A stretch of 64,000 nucleotides of DNA from an uncultured Oxalobacteraceae bacterium (GTDB lineage: Bacteria > Pseudomonadota > Gammaproteobacteria > Burkholderiales > Burkholderiaceae_D). The stretch spans positions 62,001-126,000 of the forward strand of contig CAIOYD010000024.1 of the NCBI GenBank assembly GCA_903862415.1, in the 5' to 3' direction. The notes under the pieces are model-generated. The model did not search any database. It was not told the DNA's origin and was given only the letters and a program-made list of their open reading frames with translations. Positions 38,224 to 46,235 of the stretch are shown here, in pieces (position 1 is the first letter of the stretch; each line of letters begins with the position of its first letter). The translations under genes and the position numbers were made by a program.

Positions 38224-39380
38224 CAATGATTCTGGCCATCGCGTACAAAGAACTGGTGGACGCACTGCGTGACCGCCGCACCATGCTCATGGTGGTGATC
38301 GTGGCGCTGTTCGGCATGCCGCTGATGATGGTCATGCTCTCGGAAGCCACCAATCGGGTCGAATCCCAGATGGAAAAAAAACAGATCTGGGTGGCCGGAA
38401 TACAGTACGCTCCGACCCTGCAGAATTACATTTTGCGTCAGGGCTATCAGATCCAAACCGCACCGACTGACTATGAGCAGCAGCTGCAAAGCAAAAAAAT
38501 GATCGATCCGGTATTGCTGATTGCGCCCGATTTTTCTGACAGGCTGGCCCGTGGCGAACGTCCGGTAGTCACTATTGTGCTTGATGTGGCCAATCAGGAC
38601 AGCCAGACCGGGGTGGCACCACTGAGGCATTTAATGCAGGGCTTTGGCAGCGAGCAGGCGGGCCTGAATCTGGCCTTGCGCGGTGTTTCGGCCGATATCC
38701 TCAACGTGGTTGAGGTGCGCCAGCGCCATCTGAGCCGCACCGCTGACAGTGGAGCCCAGCTCAAAGGGGTGCTGTCGATGATGCTGATGCTGACCATGAT
38801 TTCAGCCGGTTTATATGCGGCGATTGATACCTCTGCCGGAGAGCGTGAACGCGGCTCGCTTGAGCCGCTGATGATGAATCCGGTTGCGAGCTGGAAGTTT
38901 GCCGTTGGCAAATGGCTGGCGGTGGCGGCGTTGACCATGCTGGTGGTGGTTTTCAGTGTGCTGAGCATTATTCCAGCCGGCTGGTTGATACGCAATGAAA
39001 CCATTAAAATCATGCTGCAGTTCAGCCGCACAGAAATGCTCTTGATGTTGCTGGTGTTACTGCCGCTGGGGCTGTGTCTGTCAGCGGTGCAGATTGCCAT
39101 TGCCATCAACGGTAAAACCCACAAAGAAGCGCAGGCGCGTTGCACCATTCTGCTGGTGGCCGCGCCGCTGGTATCGATGATCGGGATGTTTAAGCAGGGT
39201 GCTGATCCGCTGTGGTACAAATGGGTGCCGCTACTGGCGCAAAATCAGCTGATGGCTAAAATCCTCAACAATGAACGTTTTGGTGCCACGGATATGCTGG
39301 TCCCCGTCATCACCTGTGCGCTGATCGCCACTCTGGCCTTGTGGTACACCAGCAGCAAATTGCGGCGGGTGTTGATGTAG
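38220..39380 (+). CDS. ABC-2 type permease, NatB type
   Basis: A 386-residue membrane protein: one N-terminal helix (MLMVVIVALFGMPLMMVML), a periplasmic domain of about 140 residues, then five C-terminal helices from GVLSMMLMLTMISAGLYAAI, with the conserved ERERGSLEPLMMNPV cytoplasmic loop of ABC-2 permeases. It overlaps the ATPase gene by four bases and ends convergently with rapZ nine bases away. Confidence 0.86.
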   Translation: MTMILAIAYKELVDALRDRRTMLMVVIVALFGMPLMMVMLSEATNRVESQMEKKQIWVAGIQYAPTLQNYILRQGYQIQTAPTDYEQQLQSKKMIDPVLLIAPDFSDRLARGERPVVTIVLDVANQDSQTGVAPLRHLMQGFGSEQAGLNLALRGVSADILNVVEVRQRHLSRTADSGAQLKGVLSMMLMLTMISAGLYAAIDTSAGERERGSLEPLMMNPVASWKFAVGKWLAVAALTMLVVVFSVLSIIPAGWLIRNETIKIMLQFSRTEMLLMLLVLLPLGLCLSAVQIAIAINGKTHKEAQARCTILLVAAPLVSMIGMFKQGADPLWYKWVPLLAQNQLMAKILNNERFGATDMLVPVITCALIATLALWYTSSKLRRVLM

Positions 39381-39388
39381 GCTGAAAG

Positions 39389-40252
39389 TCAGGAAATTTC
39401 CCGATGCCGGATAATCACCTGTTCGCTGTTCCTGAAATATTGCCCCAGTTGTTCCACCATATACACCGAACGATGCTGGCCGCCGGTGCAGCCTATGCAG
39501 ATGGTGAGGTAGCTGCGGTTGTCGTTTTTAAAGGAGGGCAGCCATTTGACGATGAAGTTGCGGATATCGTCGAGCATTTCCTGGGCTTCGGGCTGATCTT
39601 CTAAAAACAGCCGCACCGGCAAGTCCTGACCGGTCAGGGAGCGCAGATTGATATCGTAAAACGGGTTTGGTACCGTGCGCACGTCAAACACCAGATCGGC
39701 ATTGAGTGGGACGCCGACTTTAAAGGCGAACGATTCAAACAGAATCGTGATGTTGCCGTGTTCCAGATTGACGATTTCTTTGATCCAGATGCGTAGCTGA
39801 TTGGTTTTTAAACCGGAAGTATCAATCACATCGGCGATTTCTTCCATTTCTGCCAGCATTTTGCGTTCGGTCTGGATGCATTCAATCAGTGTGCGCGGAT
39901 CATTCGGGTTTTGCCCCGGCAGCAGACGGTGTGACAGCGGATGACTGCGGCGGGTTTCTGAAAAACGTGCGATCAGCGATTCGGTTTTGGCGGTTAAAAA
40001 CAATAAGTCGAGCTGATGACCAGCGTTTTTCAGTAGTTCTATGCTGCTCATTAAACCAGTGAGTGAGCTGGCGCTGCGCGCATCGATGGCAATTGCGGCA
40101 GAGGTGATGCCATCCTGACTGAGCGTGGTGATGAGTTGCGGCAACAGTGCCGGCGGTAAATTATCGACACAAAAAAAACCGCCATCTTCGAGCACATTCA
40201 GTGCTACCGATTTCCCTGAGCCTGAAATACCTGAAATCAGAAAAATGCGCAT
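39389..40252 (-). CDS. rapZ: RNase adapter RapZ
   Basis: A 287-residue protein with an N-terminal P-loop (ISGISGSGKSVALNVLEDGG) and the C-terminal GCTGGQHRSVYMVEQL block. In E. coli RapZ senses glucosamine-6-phosphate and guides RNase E to the sRNA GlmZ. It is the last gene of ptsN-hprK-rapZ, 18 bases after hprK. Whether GlmZ-like RNAs exist in betaproteobacteria is unclear, so the regulatory target is inferred. Confidence 0.93.
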   Translation of the reverse strand: MRIFLISGISGSGKSVALNVLEDGGFFCVDNLPPALLPQLITTLSQDGITSAAIAIDARSASSLTGLMSSIELLKNAGHQLDLLFLTAKTESLIARFSETRRSHPLSHRLLPGQNPNDPRTLIECIQTERKMLAEMEEIADVIDTSGLKTNQLRIWIKEIVNLEHGNITILFESFAFKVGVPLNADLVFDVRTVPNPFYDINLRSLTGQDLPVRLFLEDQPEAQEMLDDIRNFIVKWLPSFKNDNRSYLTICIGCTGGQHRSVYMVEQLGQYFRNSEQVIIRHREIS

Positions 40253-40270
40253 AGCTGCTCCGGGTTCGAA

Positions 40271-41215
40271 TTACTCTTCATCATCACTCATGGCTTTGCG
40301 TTGTCGTTCCATGAATTCCTGCAGGGTATCAATGCCGCGCAGCTGCAGTATGGTATTGCGCACAGCAGCTTCCAGCAAGACTGCAATATTGCGTCCGGCA
40401 GCGACCGGTACGGTGACTTTGCGGACTGCCAGCCCAAGTACGTCTTCGGTTTGCGCATCGATGGGCAAACGTTCAAAGTTTTCTTCCAGCGTGCTGCGCC
40501 GTACCAGATGCACGATCAGTTTGAGGCGCATTTTGCGGCGCACCGCAGTTTCACCAAAAATGGCTTTGATATCCAGCAGCCCCAGTCCACGTACTTCGAG
40601 CAGATTTTGCAGTAGCGCCGGGCAGCGGCCTTCGATCATGTTGGGCGCAATGCGGGAAAATTCCACTGCATCGTCCGCTACCAGACCGTGGCTGCGGGAA
40701 ATAAGTTCCAACCCCAGTTCACTTTTGCCCAGACCGGATTCGCCGGTGATTAACACGCCCACGCCGAGCACATCCATAAATACGCCGTGCATGGTGGTTT
40801 TTTGGGCCAGACGTTTGGACAGAAATACCCGCAGAAAATCGATCACCTGGGCCGACGGCAGCGGGGTGGAAAATAAGGGGATATTGTTGTCGTCGCACAC
40901 TGCCATCAGATCAGCCGGAGTTTCCAGCCCCTGGGCAATAATCACGGCTGGCGTGCCACCGGCGACCAGATCACGGAATAAATGCGCGCGGGTATTGACC
41001 GAGATACGTTCGTAATAGGCGGTTTCCTGATGGCCGAGCACCTGTATCCGGCCCGGATGGATCAGGTTTAAGTGGCCGACCTGATCGGCAGCGGACGTGG
41101 CGTCACCAAAGATGAGCTTGTCGCCACCGGAGCAACCTGCAAACCAGCCCAGTTTGAGCAAATCACGATTTTCTTCGTAGATGGTCTGGATCGACAGGGT
41201 ACTTGGGTTGGGCAT
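40271..41215 (-). CDS. hprK: HPr kinase/phosphorylase
   Basis: A 314-residue enzyme that phosphorylates and dephosphorylates the PTS protein HPr on serine. Walker A is [18 protein letters not shown]; the HPrK signature [19 protein letters not shown] and the N-terminal domain ([16 protein letters not shown]) are present. In proteobacteria it controls PTS proteins in signalling more than sugar uptake. It is flanked by ptsN and rapZ. Confidence 0.95.
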   Translation of the reverse strand: MPNPSTLSIQTIYEENRDLLKLGWFAGCSGGDKLIFGDATSAADQVGHLNLIHPGRIQVLGHQETAYYERISVNTRAHLFRDLVAGGTPAVIIAQGLETPADLMAVCDDNNIPLFSTPLPSAQVIDFLRVFLSKRLAQKTTMHGVFMDVLGVGVLITGESGLGKSELGLELISRSHGLVADDAVEFSRIAPNMIEGRCPALLQNLLEVRGLGLLDIKAIFGETAVRRKMRLKLIVHLVRRSTLEENFERLPIDAQTEDVLGLAVRKVTVPVAAGRNIAVLLEAAVRNTILQLRGIDTLQEFMERQRKAMSDDEE

Positions 41216-41299
41216 GGGTAGGACGCGAAAAGCGCAAAATGGAATTAACTGAAGATATTAGCGCATCCTGCTGGCTTGGTGGTGATTCCTTGAAGACAA

Positions 41300-41767
41300 T
41301 CAGGCAGCAATTTGCGGTTGCCAGTCCATGAGGCGGTTATGCAGGGCCTGAGGATCGGTTTCCGTGCTTAATTCAGTCCGCATGCCGGCATCGGAAAACA
41401 GTTCGGCAATCTCTGCCAGAATGGCCAGATGCTGCTTGGTGACATTGTCGGGCATGAGTAAAAAAATCAGCAAATTGACGGGTTCGCCATCGGGCGATTC
41501 AAACGGGATAGGTTCTGCTAAACGGATAAAAGCGGCCACCGGTTTTTTTAAGCCCTTGATACGACCGTGCGGAATGGCCACCCCATGCCCTAAGCCGGTT
41601 GAGCCCAGCCGTTCGCGCGCAAACAGATTTTCTGACACCGTGGATCGGGCAATCCCGCAGTTGTTTTCAAACAAAAGCCCGGCTTGTTCAAAAGCCCGTT
41701 TTTTACTGGAAACTTCAAGATTTAACAGCACATTCTCAAATGGCAGGATTTTTGCAATATTCGTCAT
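41300..41767 (-). CDS. ptsN: Nitrogen-regulatory PTS enzyme IIA
   Basis: A 155-residue EIIA-Ntr. The phosphorylated His lies in GLGHGVAIPHGRIKGL; the fold blocks AFEQAGLLFENNCGI and PVNLLIFLLMPDN are typical. It receives phosphate from the nitrogen PTS and regulates potassium and stress functions. Upstream genes usually found here (hpf, rpoN, lptB) are absent; repeats occupy the space. Confidence 0.94.
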   Translation of the reverse strand: MTNIAKILPFENVLLNLEVSSKKRAFEQAGLLFENNCGIARSTVSENLFARERLGSTGLGHGVAIPHGRIKGLKKPVAAFIRLAEPIPFESPDGEPVNLLIFLLMPDNVTKQHLAILAEIAELFSDAGMRTELSTETDPQALHNRLMDWQPQIAA

Positions 41768-41970
41768 GGTACAGAGATAAAATCAAACACGCGGTTCGCG
41801 TGGCGCAAATTATAGTCTTCCTGCCGTAATGCGCAACATTGGCAGAACAATTTGTTGGTATTTGGCAGACAGGCGGGGTGGCGTAACTCCTTTGGGCTTT
41901 GTCCATTGCCTGGTTGGTGACTTTAGTTTCTTTTAAATAAGTCATTTGCATAATTAAACCTTTCTGGCCA

Positions 41971-42133
41971 GGAGCCTGCGCGGCAGAACGAATCGAAGCG
42001 AAATAAGTGGGAACAGAGTCCAATTTATCCCCGATTTTGAGGACTGTAGCCCAGCTACAGCCGGAAAAACGGGGGGTAAAGTGGGACTTTTCTCCGCTTA
42101 TTGCAGCCGATTCTGTTCTGCCGCGCAGGCTCC
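41971..42133. mobile_element. MITE-like palindromic element, copy 1
   Basis: Ends are GGAGCCTGCGCGGCAGAAC and its inverted complement. The left arm continues GAATCGAAGCG, the right arm (reverse) AGAATCGGCTGC. The core is a large imperfect hairpin with apex ACTGTAGC CCA GCTACAG near 42046-42060 and arms GTCCAATTTATCCCCG / CGGGGGGTAAAGTGGGAC. No coding capacity. Flanks are CCA and CGG, without an evident TA duplication. Confidence 0.8.
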
Positions 42134-42248
42134 CGGTATGAAACCGACGTTTATCTATATATTTGTTAAATGACTGTTTGTTAGAGCTGTCATTCTTTTG
42201 GGTTGGCGACAGGCAGCACGCGGCACATGGCGGACGGTCGCAATTAGT

Positions 42249-42376
42249 CGTCATCCTCCGCGAAGGCGGGGGATCCAGTGCGCGACAGCGCTTTCGGTGT
42301 CAAATTAAATGTGAACCATTACTCGAAGTTGAAGGCGCTCACGCGCCACTGGATTACCGCCTTCGCGGTAATGACG
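42249..42376. repeat. 128-bp inverted repeat
   Basis: Left arm starts CGTCATCCTCCGCGAAGGCG and ends in ATCCAGTG; right arm starts CACTGGATTACCGCC and ends TTCGCGGTAATGACG. The arms (32 and 30 bases) pair with a few mismatches around a 66-base centre. Similar CGTCAT...CCAGTG repeats are common intergenic elements in proteobacterial genomes; this is from memory, not a search. Confidence 0.75.
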
Positions 42377-42469
42377 ATGCGACGAGTTGAGAGAATTTGA
42401 ATGACCGCTGTGTATAAAATCGAACGACAGTTCAGGGCATAACCCGGCCATTGGCGGACGTGCAGGATT

Positions 42470-42926
42470 GCCAGGAAAGCTCTTCCTGACGGCATGCTGG
42501 ATTTATGGACTTTCGACCACTATCACGCCAGCAATTACGGCTATTACCTAGGAGCCTGCGTGGCAGTACAGAATCGGCTGCAAAATCACCTGAACGGTCC
42601 ATATTTCGTCTATTTTTGAGTCAATACACTCGGTATTGACGTAAAAAATAGCCAAAATCTGTCCTCGCCCAGCTGATTTTTCGCTTCGATTCGTTCTGCC
42701 GCGCAGGCTCCTAGAAGCCTTGGTGCTGTTCGGTACCCTGAGCGGGCTTGACCCTCGTTCGCTGGGAGATGCTGAATGCTCCGGTTTTGAACTTGGTATG
42801 TCGCGAGCTCAAATCGGCGCTTTGCAACGCATAGCCTATGAACAGTTGGCGGTGGAAGGCAAGATCAAGGTTGTCGACGATCACTCTGCCAAAAATACCG
42901 AGCCTGCGCGATGTGAACGGGTTTAA
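42470..42926 (+). pseudogene. C-terminal remnant of an SGNH/GDSL-like hydrolase, split by a palindromic element
   Basis: The frame before the element reads GMLDLWTFDHYHASNYGYYL and the frame after it EALVLFGTLSGLDPRSLGDA up to a stop at 42924. Removing the element and one TA copy (42551-42713) joins the two in frame. The Asp-His pair in FDHYHAS and the following GYYL.AL..FG pattern resemble the C-terminal end of SGNH-type (DUF4886-like) hydrolases; that family assignment is from memory. A stop codon at 42440 and no similar sequence upstream show that the N-terminal part is lost, so the gene was probably already decayed or was truncated later. Confidence 0.6.
42551..42711. mobile_element. MITE-like palindromic element, copy 2
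   Basis: Same ends as copy 1 but in inverted order: left GGAGCCTGCGTGGCAGTACA then GAATCGGCTGC, right (reverse) GGAGCCTGCGCGGCAGAACG then AATCGAAGCG. The core hairpin is different: GTCAATAC/GTATTGAC with CTATTTTT/AAAAATAG arms. TA is present on both sides (42549-42550 and 42712-42713), as expected for a target duplication of the Tc1/mariner/IS630 type. Confidence 0.8.
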
Positions 42927-43091
42927 TAATTCAATACTTATGGCCGGATGCCGTCGATTTCGCCGCTATACAGCAGTCTGAGCCTGATTTTTTGCAGATC
43001 ATCGCAATGTCGAAAAAAATTCCCCGTCATTCTATAAACTTTGCTTCCTGTATGCACCGCCTATTTTGATCGGCAAAAACCGGAGATGAAA

Positions 43092-43889
43092 ATGAATTTC
43101 AAACACGTAATAGTAGCCATGTCGCTTATTGCACTGGCGGGCCTCGCCGTTGCCGCGCCGATAGTTGATAACGTTCATGGCGAGAATGTCGAGTTGTTAC
43201 GCATCGATGCGCCGAAGTCGCATGGCGTTGTGGTATTTGAGAATGGTGCGCGTGAAACGCTCGATACGTGGGATAAAGTGATTGCCGAAATCAGTAAGGA
43301 TGCAACGGTGTTCGCCTACAACCGTCACGGCTATGGTCACAGCACAGCCACATCCGCAGCACGCGATGGCCGCACCATCGTCGAAGAACTGCGCCAGATC
43401 TTACAACAGCAGGGGCTTAAGCCACCGTATCTGCTCGTCGGGCATTCAATGGGCGGGCTGTATGTGCAACTCTTTGCGCGCATGTATCCACAGGAAGTTC
43501 AGGGTGTGGTGCTGGTGGATTCTTTGTATCCGGGCATTATCAAACGACCTGAGGATTTTCCTCTGTACACACGTATTGCCAAGTATCTGTTCCTGAGCAA
43601 CACCGTTGCCCGCGAAATAGACGAGATTCATCAGACGGGTGAAATGGTGCAGAGTCTGGCATGGCGGGACGATATTCCCATGGTGCGGCTGTTCAATGTG
43701 CCCAAGTCAGCAGGGGCGATTGGAGTCGACTTTGGCGTGATCAATGACGATCAGCAAACCGTGGCGACGGTCAAGGCGCTCTATCCCAAAGCTCGCAAAG
43801 TCATCGTTGATTCCGACCATAAGATTCAGGCTGAGAATCCGGAAGTGGTCACCGCCGCAATCCGCGAAGTCATGACCCTTAAGCGCTAA
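43092..43889 (+). CDS. Exported alpha/beta hydrolase
   Basis: A 265-residue protein with a signal peptide (FKHVIVAMSLIALAGLAVAA) and an alpha/beta-hydrolase fold: nucleophile LLVGHSMGGLYVQLFA, a candidate Asp in LVDSLYPG or VIVDSDHK and His in SDHKIQ. GGAG six bases before the ATG at 43092 supports this start; an ATG at 43086 directly abuts the site. No pathway neighbours; it sits in the accessory patch and may be recently acquired. The substrate is unknown, probably an ester or lactone. Confidence 0.78.
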   Translation: MNFKHVIVAMSLIALAGLAVAAPIVDNVHGENVELLRIDAPKSHGVVVFENGARETLDTWDKVIAEISKDATVFAYNRHGYGHSTATSAARDGRTIVEELRQILQQQGLKPPYLLVGHSMGGLYVQLFARMYPQEVQGVVLVDSLYPGIIKRPEDFPLYTRIAKYLFLSNTVAREIDEIHQTGEMVQSLAWRDDIPMVRLFNVPKSAGAIGVDFGVINDDQQTVATVKALYPKARKVIVDSDHKIQAENPEVVTAAIREVMTLKR

Positions 43890-43990
43890 AATTCATTTTG
43901 ATAAATCTGACCCTATACCCCGTTTTTCTTCCCATTAACCCGTATCAGATGTAAAATTAATTTCCGCACATTAACTCAAAGACAACAGCC

Positions 43991-44767
43991 ATGGAAAAGA
44001 ACTCGGATATCACATACAACATTCATTCCACAGCCATAGTATCTGCTGAGGCAAAAATTGGTGCTAATGTAATGATTGGCCCATACACAATCGTTCATAA
44101 AAACGTCATTATTGAAGATGGGACCGTTATCGAATCGCATTGCGAGATAGGACACCCAACCCCGAAGTTTGGCAGCTCCCCACTAAAAATCGGGAAAAAT
44201 AGTTTTATTCGTTCACACAGTATTTTTTACGAAGGTTCAACCTTTGGAGAAAATTTAGTTACCGGACATAGAGTCACCGTCAGGGAAGAAACGAATGCCG
44301 GGCAAAATTTTCAAATCGGCACGTTATGTGATATCCAGGGACATTGTGAAATCGGTAATTTTGTAAAGTTTCACAGCAACGTACATATTGGGCAACATTC
44401 AACAATAAAAGATTACGTGTGGATATTTCCGTATGTTGTCTTAACCAACGATCCCCACCCACCCAGTGATGTAATGATGGGCGTGACCATAGAAAAATAC
44501 GTTGCTATAGCAACTATGTCAGTCATACTTCCGGGGGTTACGGTAAAGGAAGGTGCCTTGGTCGGAGCCCATAGTTCTGTAGGAAAAGATGTTGAACCTA
44601 ATACGGTCGTTGCGGGCGTGCCGGCAAAATACATTTGTGACACAGATAAAATAAAACTTAAAGATGGCTCTGGTAATAATGCTTATCCATGGCGCAGACA
44701 TTTCCATCGCGGTTACTTACCAGAAACGGTTGCTCAATGGATGGCTGAATTTGCCATCGAAAAGTAA
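43991..44767 (+). CDS. LpxA-like left-handed beta-helix transferase
   Basis: A 258-residue protein with hexapeptide repeats through residues 10-205: AKIGANVMIGPYTIV, VIIEDGTVIESHCEI and VKEGALVGAHSSVGKDV. The start HSTAIVSAEAKIG resembles UDP-GlcNAc acyltransferases and sugar O/N-acetyltransferases. The C-terminal 45 residues (PWRRHFHRGYLPETVAQWM) are unlike LpxA. It is clearly more AT-rich than its neighbours and has no LPS or polysaccharide partner genes, so it looks acquired. An acetyl- or acyltransferase acting on a nucleotide sugar is likely, but the substrate is unknown. Confidence 0.7.
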   Translation: MEKNSDITYNIHSTAIVSAEAKIGANVMIGPYTIVHKNVIIEDGTVIESHCEIGHPTPKFGSSPLKIGKNSFIRSHSIFYEGSTFGENLVTGHRVTVREETNAGQNFQIGTLCDIQGHCEIGNFVKFHSNVHIGQHSTIKDYVWIFPYVVLTNDPHPPSDVMMGVTIEKYVAIATMSVILPGVTVKEGALVGAHSSVGKDVEPNTVVAGVPAKYICDTDKIKLKDGSGNNAYPWRRHFHRGYLPETVAQWMAEFAIEK

Positions 44768-44799
44768 GCGGCACCGCTTCCCTGAAGGCAAGACAGGTG

Positions 44800-45387
44800 T
44801 TATTTCAAACTGAACCGGAGCGCAAAAAACAGTACATCACCGTTGCCTTTTCCGGAAATGCGCGGAATATAAGTGATCATCAATTTGGTGTCGCGGGTGC
44901 CGACTGAGGCCAGAGGCAGCAGGCCAGGGAACGGGATGCCACCCAAAATATCCGGACGACTGAACAGGCCGGTGGTGTAGCCGATACCGGCTTCCCATTT
45001 TTCACTCAGCGGCTTCATCCATTGATAGGCATAGGCCGCCGTAATCTGTGGTTTGTAATGAGAGTCTGCCATGATGATGAATTGCAGCGATTCTTCATTA
45101 TCCTTGCTGTCGCGCATGTCCTTATTCATCCCCAGACCCCAGACGCGTTCATTCAATTGACTGATGCGTTCGGCTGTATAGGTGCCGCGGCCATGGTGTG
45201 CATAACCGGAGATGATCATCGATAAACGACCATCGTCGTACAGATTTTCGACCTTGTCTTCGGCGGCATTAAAGGTGCGTACCGGCCAGCAGGAATTGGT
45301 TTCAGTAGTTTGAGCCAGCGCCGGCAGGCTGGTGTACAGGCAGGTCAGAAGGCAGACGGACAGGAAAGAAGTTTTAACAGAATTCAT
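44800..45387 (-). CDS. pagP: Lipid A palmitoyltransferase PagP
   Basis: A 195-residue outer-membrane enzyme that transfers palmitate from phospholipid to lipid A, giving resistance to cationic peptides. A signal peptide (FLSVCLLTCLYTSLPALAQ) precedes an eight-stranded barrel. Family blocks are HHGRGTY (catalytic His region), MADSHYKPQ (Asp-Ser), WEAGIGYTTGLFSRPDILGG, IPFPGLLPLASVG and ITYIPRISGKGNGDVLFFAL. All three proposed catalytic residues (His, Asp, Ser) are present. It is co-oriented with queF and ilvA but functionally separate. Confidence 0.85.
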   Translation of the reverse strand: MNSVKTSFLSVCLLTCLYTSLPALAQTTETNSCWPVRTFNAAEDKVENLYDDGRLSMIISGYAHHGRGTYTAERISQLNERVWGLGMNKDMRDSKDNEESLQFIIMADSHYKPQITAAYAYQWMKPLSEKWEAGIGYTTGLFSRPDILGGIPFPGLLPLASVGTRDTKLMITYIPRISGKGNGDVLFFALRFSLK

Positions 45388-45392
45388 GGTAA

Positions 45393-46229
45393 TTATTGAC
45401 GGGCGTTTCTAAGGTTGGATGGAATTTGATTGCTGGAAAAATTGCTGCGCCATGGATTGATATCCAGGCCGCCGCGGCGAGTGTAGCGTGCATACACGGC
45501 CAGTTTTTGCGGCTGGCAGTGGTGCAGGATGTCGGTAAAAATTCGTTCCACGCATTGCTCATGGAATTCATTGTGATTGCGAAAGCCGATCAGATAGGTG
45601 AGCAAACCAGCCTGGTCTATCGGCGCGCCGACATACTGAATTTGCACGCTGCCCCAGTCCGGCTGACCGGTGACGAGGCAGTTGGATTTCAGTAAGTGCG
45701 ATACCAGGGTTTCCTGTACCGGCGGTGTGTCGCGTTCGCAGCGCAGCAGGCTGTTATCGGGCAGGTAGCTGTTAATTTCAATGTCGAGCCGGTCGAGCAG
45801 CAGTCCGTCGAGTTCGGCAAAGCGCAGTTGGGAAAAGGCTTCCGGCAGGGTCAGTTTGATTTGTACCGGCGCGCCAAATCCGGCGGAAATATCCTTGCCC
45901 AGCAAGTTCAGCAGCGCATCGGTGTCGGCTAACCGGGTTTGGTTAAACGAATTCAGGTACAGCTTGAAGGACTTGGATTCGATAATATTGGGCGAATCCG
46001 CAGGCACCATAAAGGTCGCGATGGCTACCTGCGGTTTGCCGCGCAGATTAAGCCAGGAAACTTCATACGCATTCCAGATATCGAGACCAAAAAAGGGCAG
46101 CGTGCCGGTCAGGCCGATTTCGGCGCGTTTGTGCGCGCGTGCAATCGGAAATAACAGGCTGGGGTCATACTGCGTGATATAGGCAGAATTTTTTCCCAAT
46201 GCGGAAAGTTCAGGGGTGTTGGCTGTCAT
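45393..46229 (-). CDS. queF: NADPH-dependent 7-cyano-7-deazaguanine reductase
   Basis: A 278-residue long-form (two tunnelling-fold domains) QueF that reduces preQ0 to preQ1 in queuosine synthesis. The catalytic Cys184 and Asp191 lie in [16 protein letters not shown]; the substrate motif [16 protein letters not shown] is in the N-terminal half and [10 protein letters not shown] near the end. It begins seven bases before the ilvA stop region in the minus direction, so the pair may be co-transcribed; no other queuosine genes are near. Confidence 0.95.
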   Translation of the reverse strand: MTANTPELSALGKNSAYITQYDPSLLFPIARAHKRAEIGLTGTLPFFGLDIWNAYEVSWLNLRGKPQVAIATFMVPADSPNIIESKSFKLYLNSFNQTRLADTDALLNLLGKDISAGFGAPVQIKLTLPEAFSQLRFAELDGLLLDRLDIEINSYLPDNSLLRCERDTPPVQETLVSHLLKSNCLVTGQPDWGSVQIQYVGAPIDQAGLLTYLIGFRNHNEFHEQCVERIFTDILHHCQPQKLAVYARYTRRGGLDINPWRSNFSSNQIPSNLRNARQ

Positions 46230-46235
46230 GCTGAG

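Larger units (their letters stand above)
41768..43091. other. Repeat-rich accessory interval upstream of ptsN
   Basis: A 1.3-kb stretch without an intact gene. From left to right: a 200-base non-coding part, a 163-bp palindromic element, an unassigned 115-base part, a 128-bp inverted repeat, and a pseudogene split by a second palindromic element. The last 165 bases before the hydrolase gene at 43092 contain no recognisable gene and presumably its promoter. Confidence 0.8.

Noticed and set aside
41736-42254. A 172-codon minus-strand frame upstream of ptsN
   Set aside because: It runs through a palindromic element and non-coding sequence, has no recognisable domain and overlaps the ptsN start.
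42720-42926. A stand-alone 68-residue gene
   Set aside because: It continues in frame with sequence on the other side of the palindromic element and is better read as a pseudogene tail.
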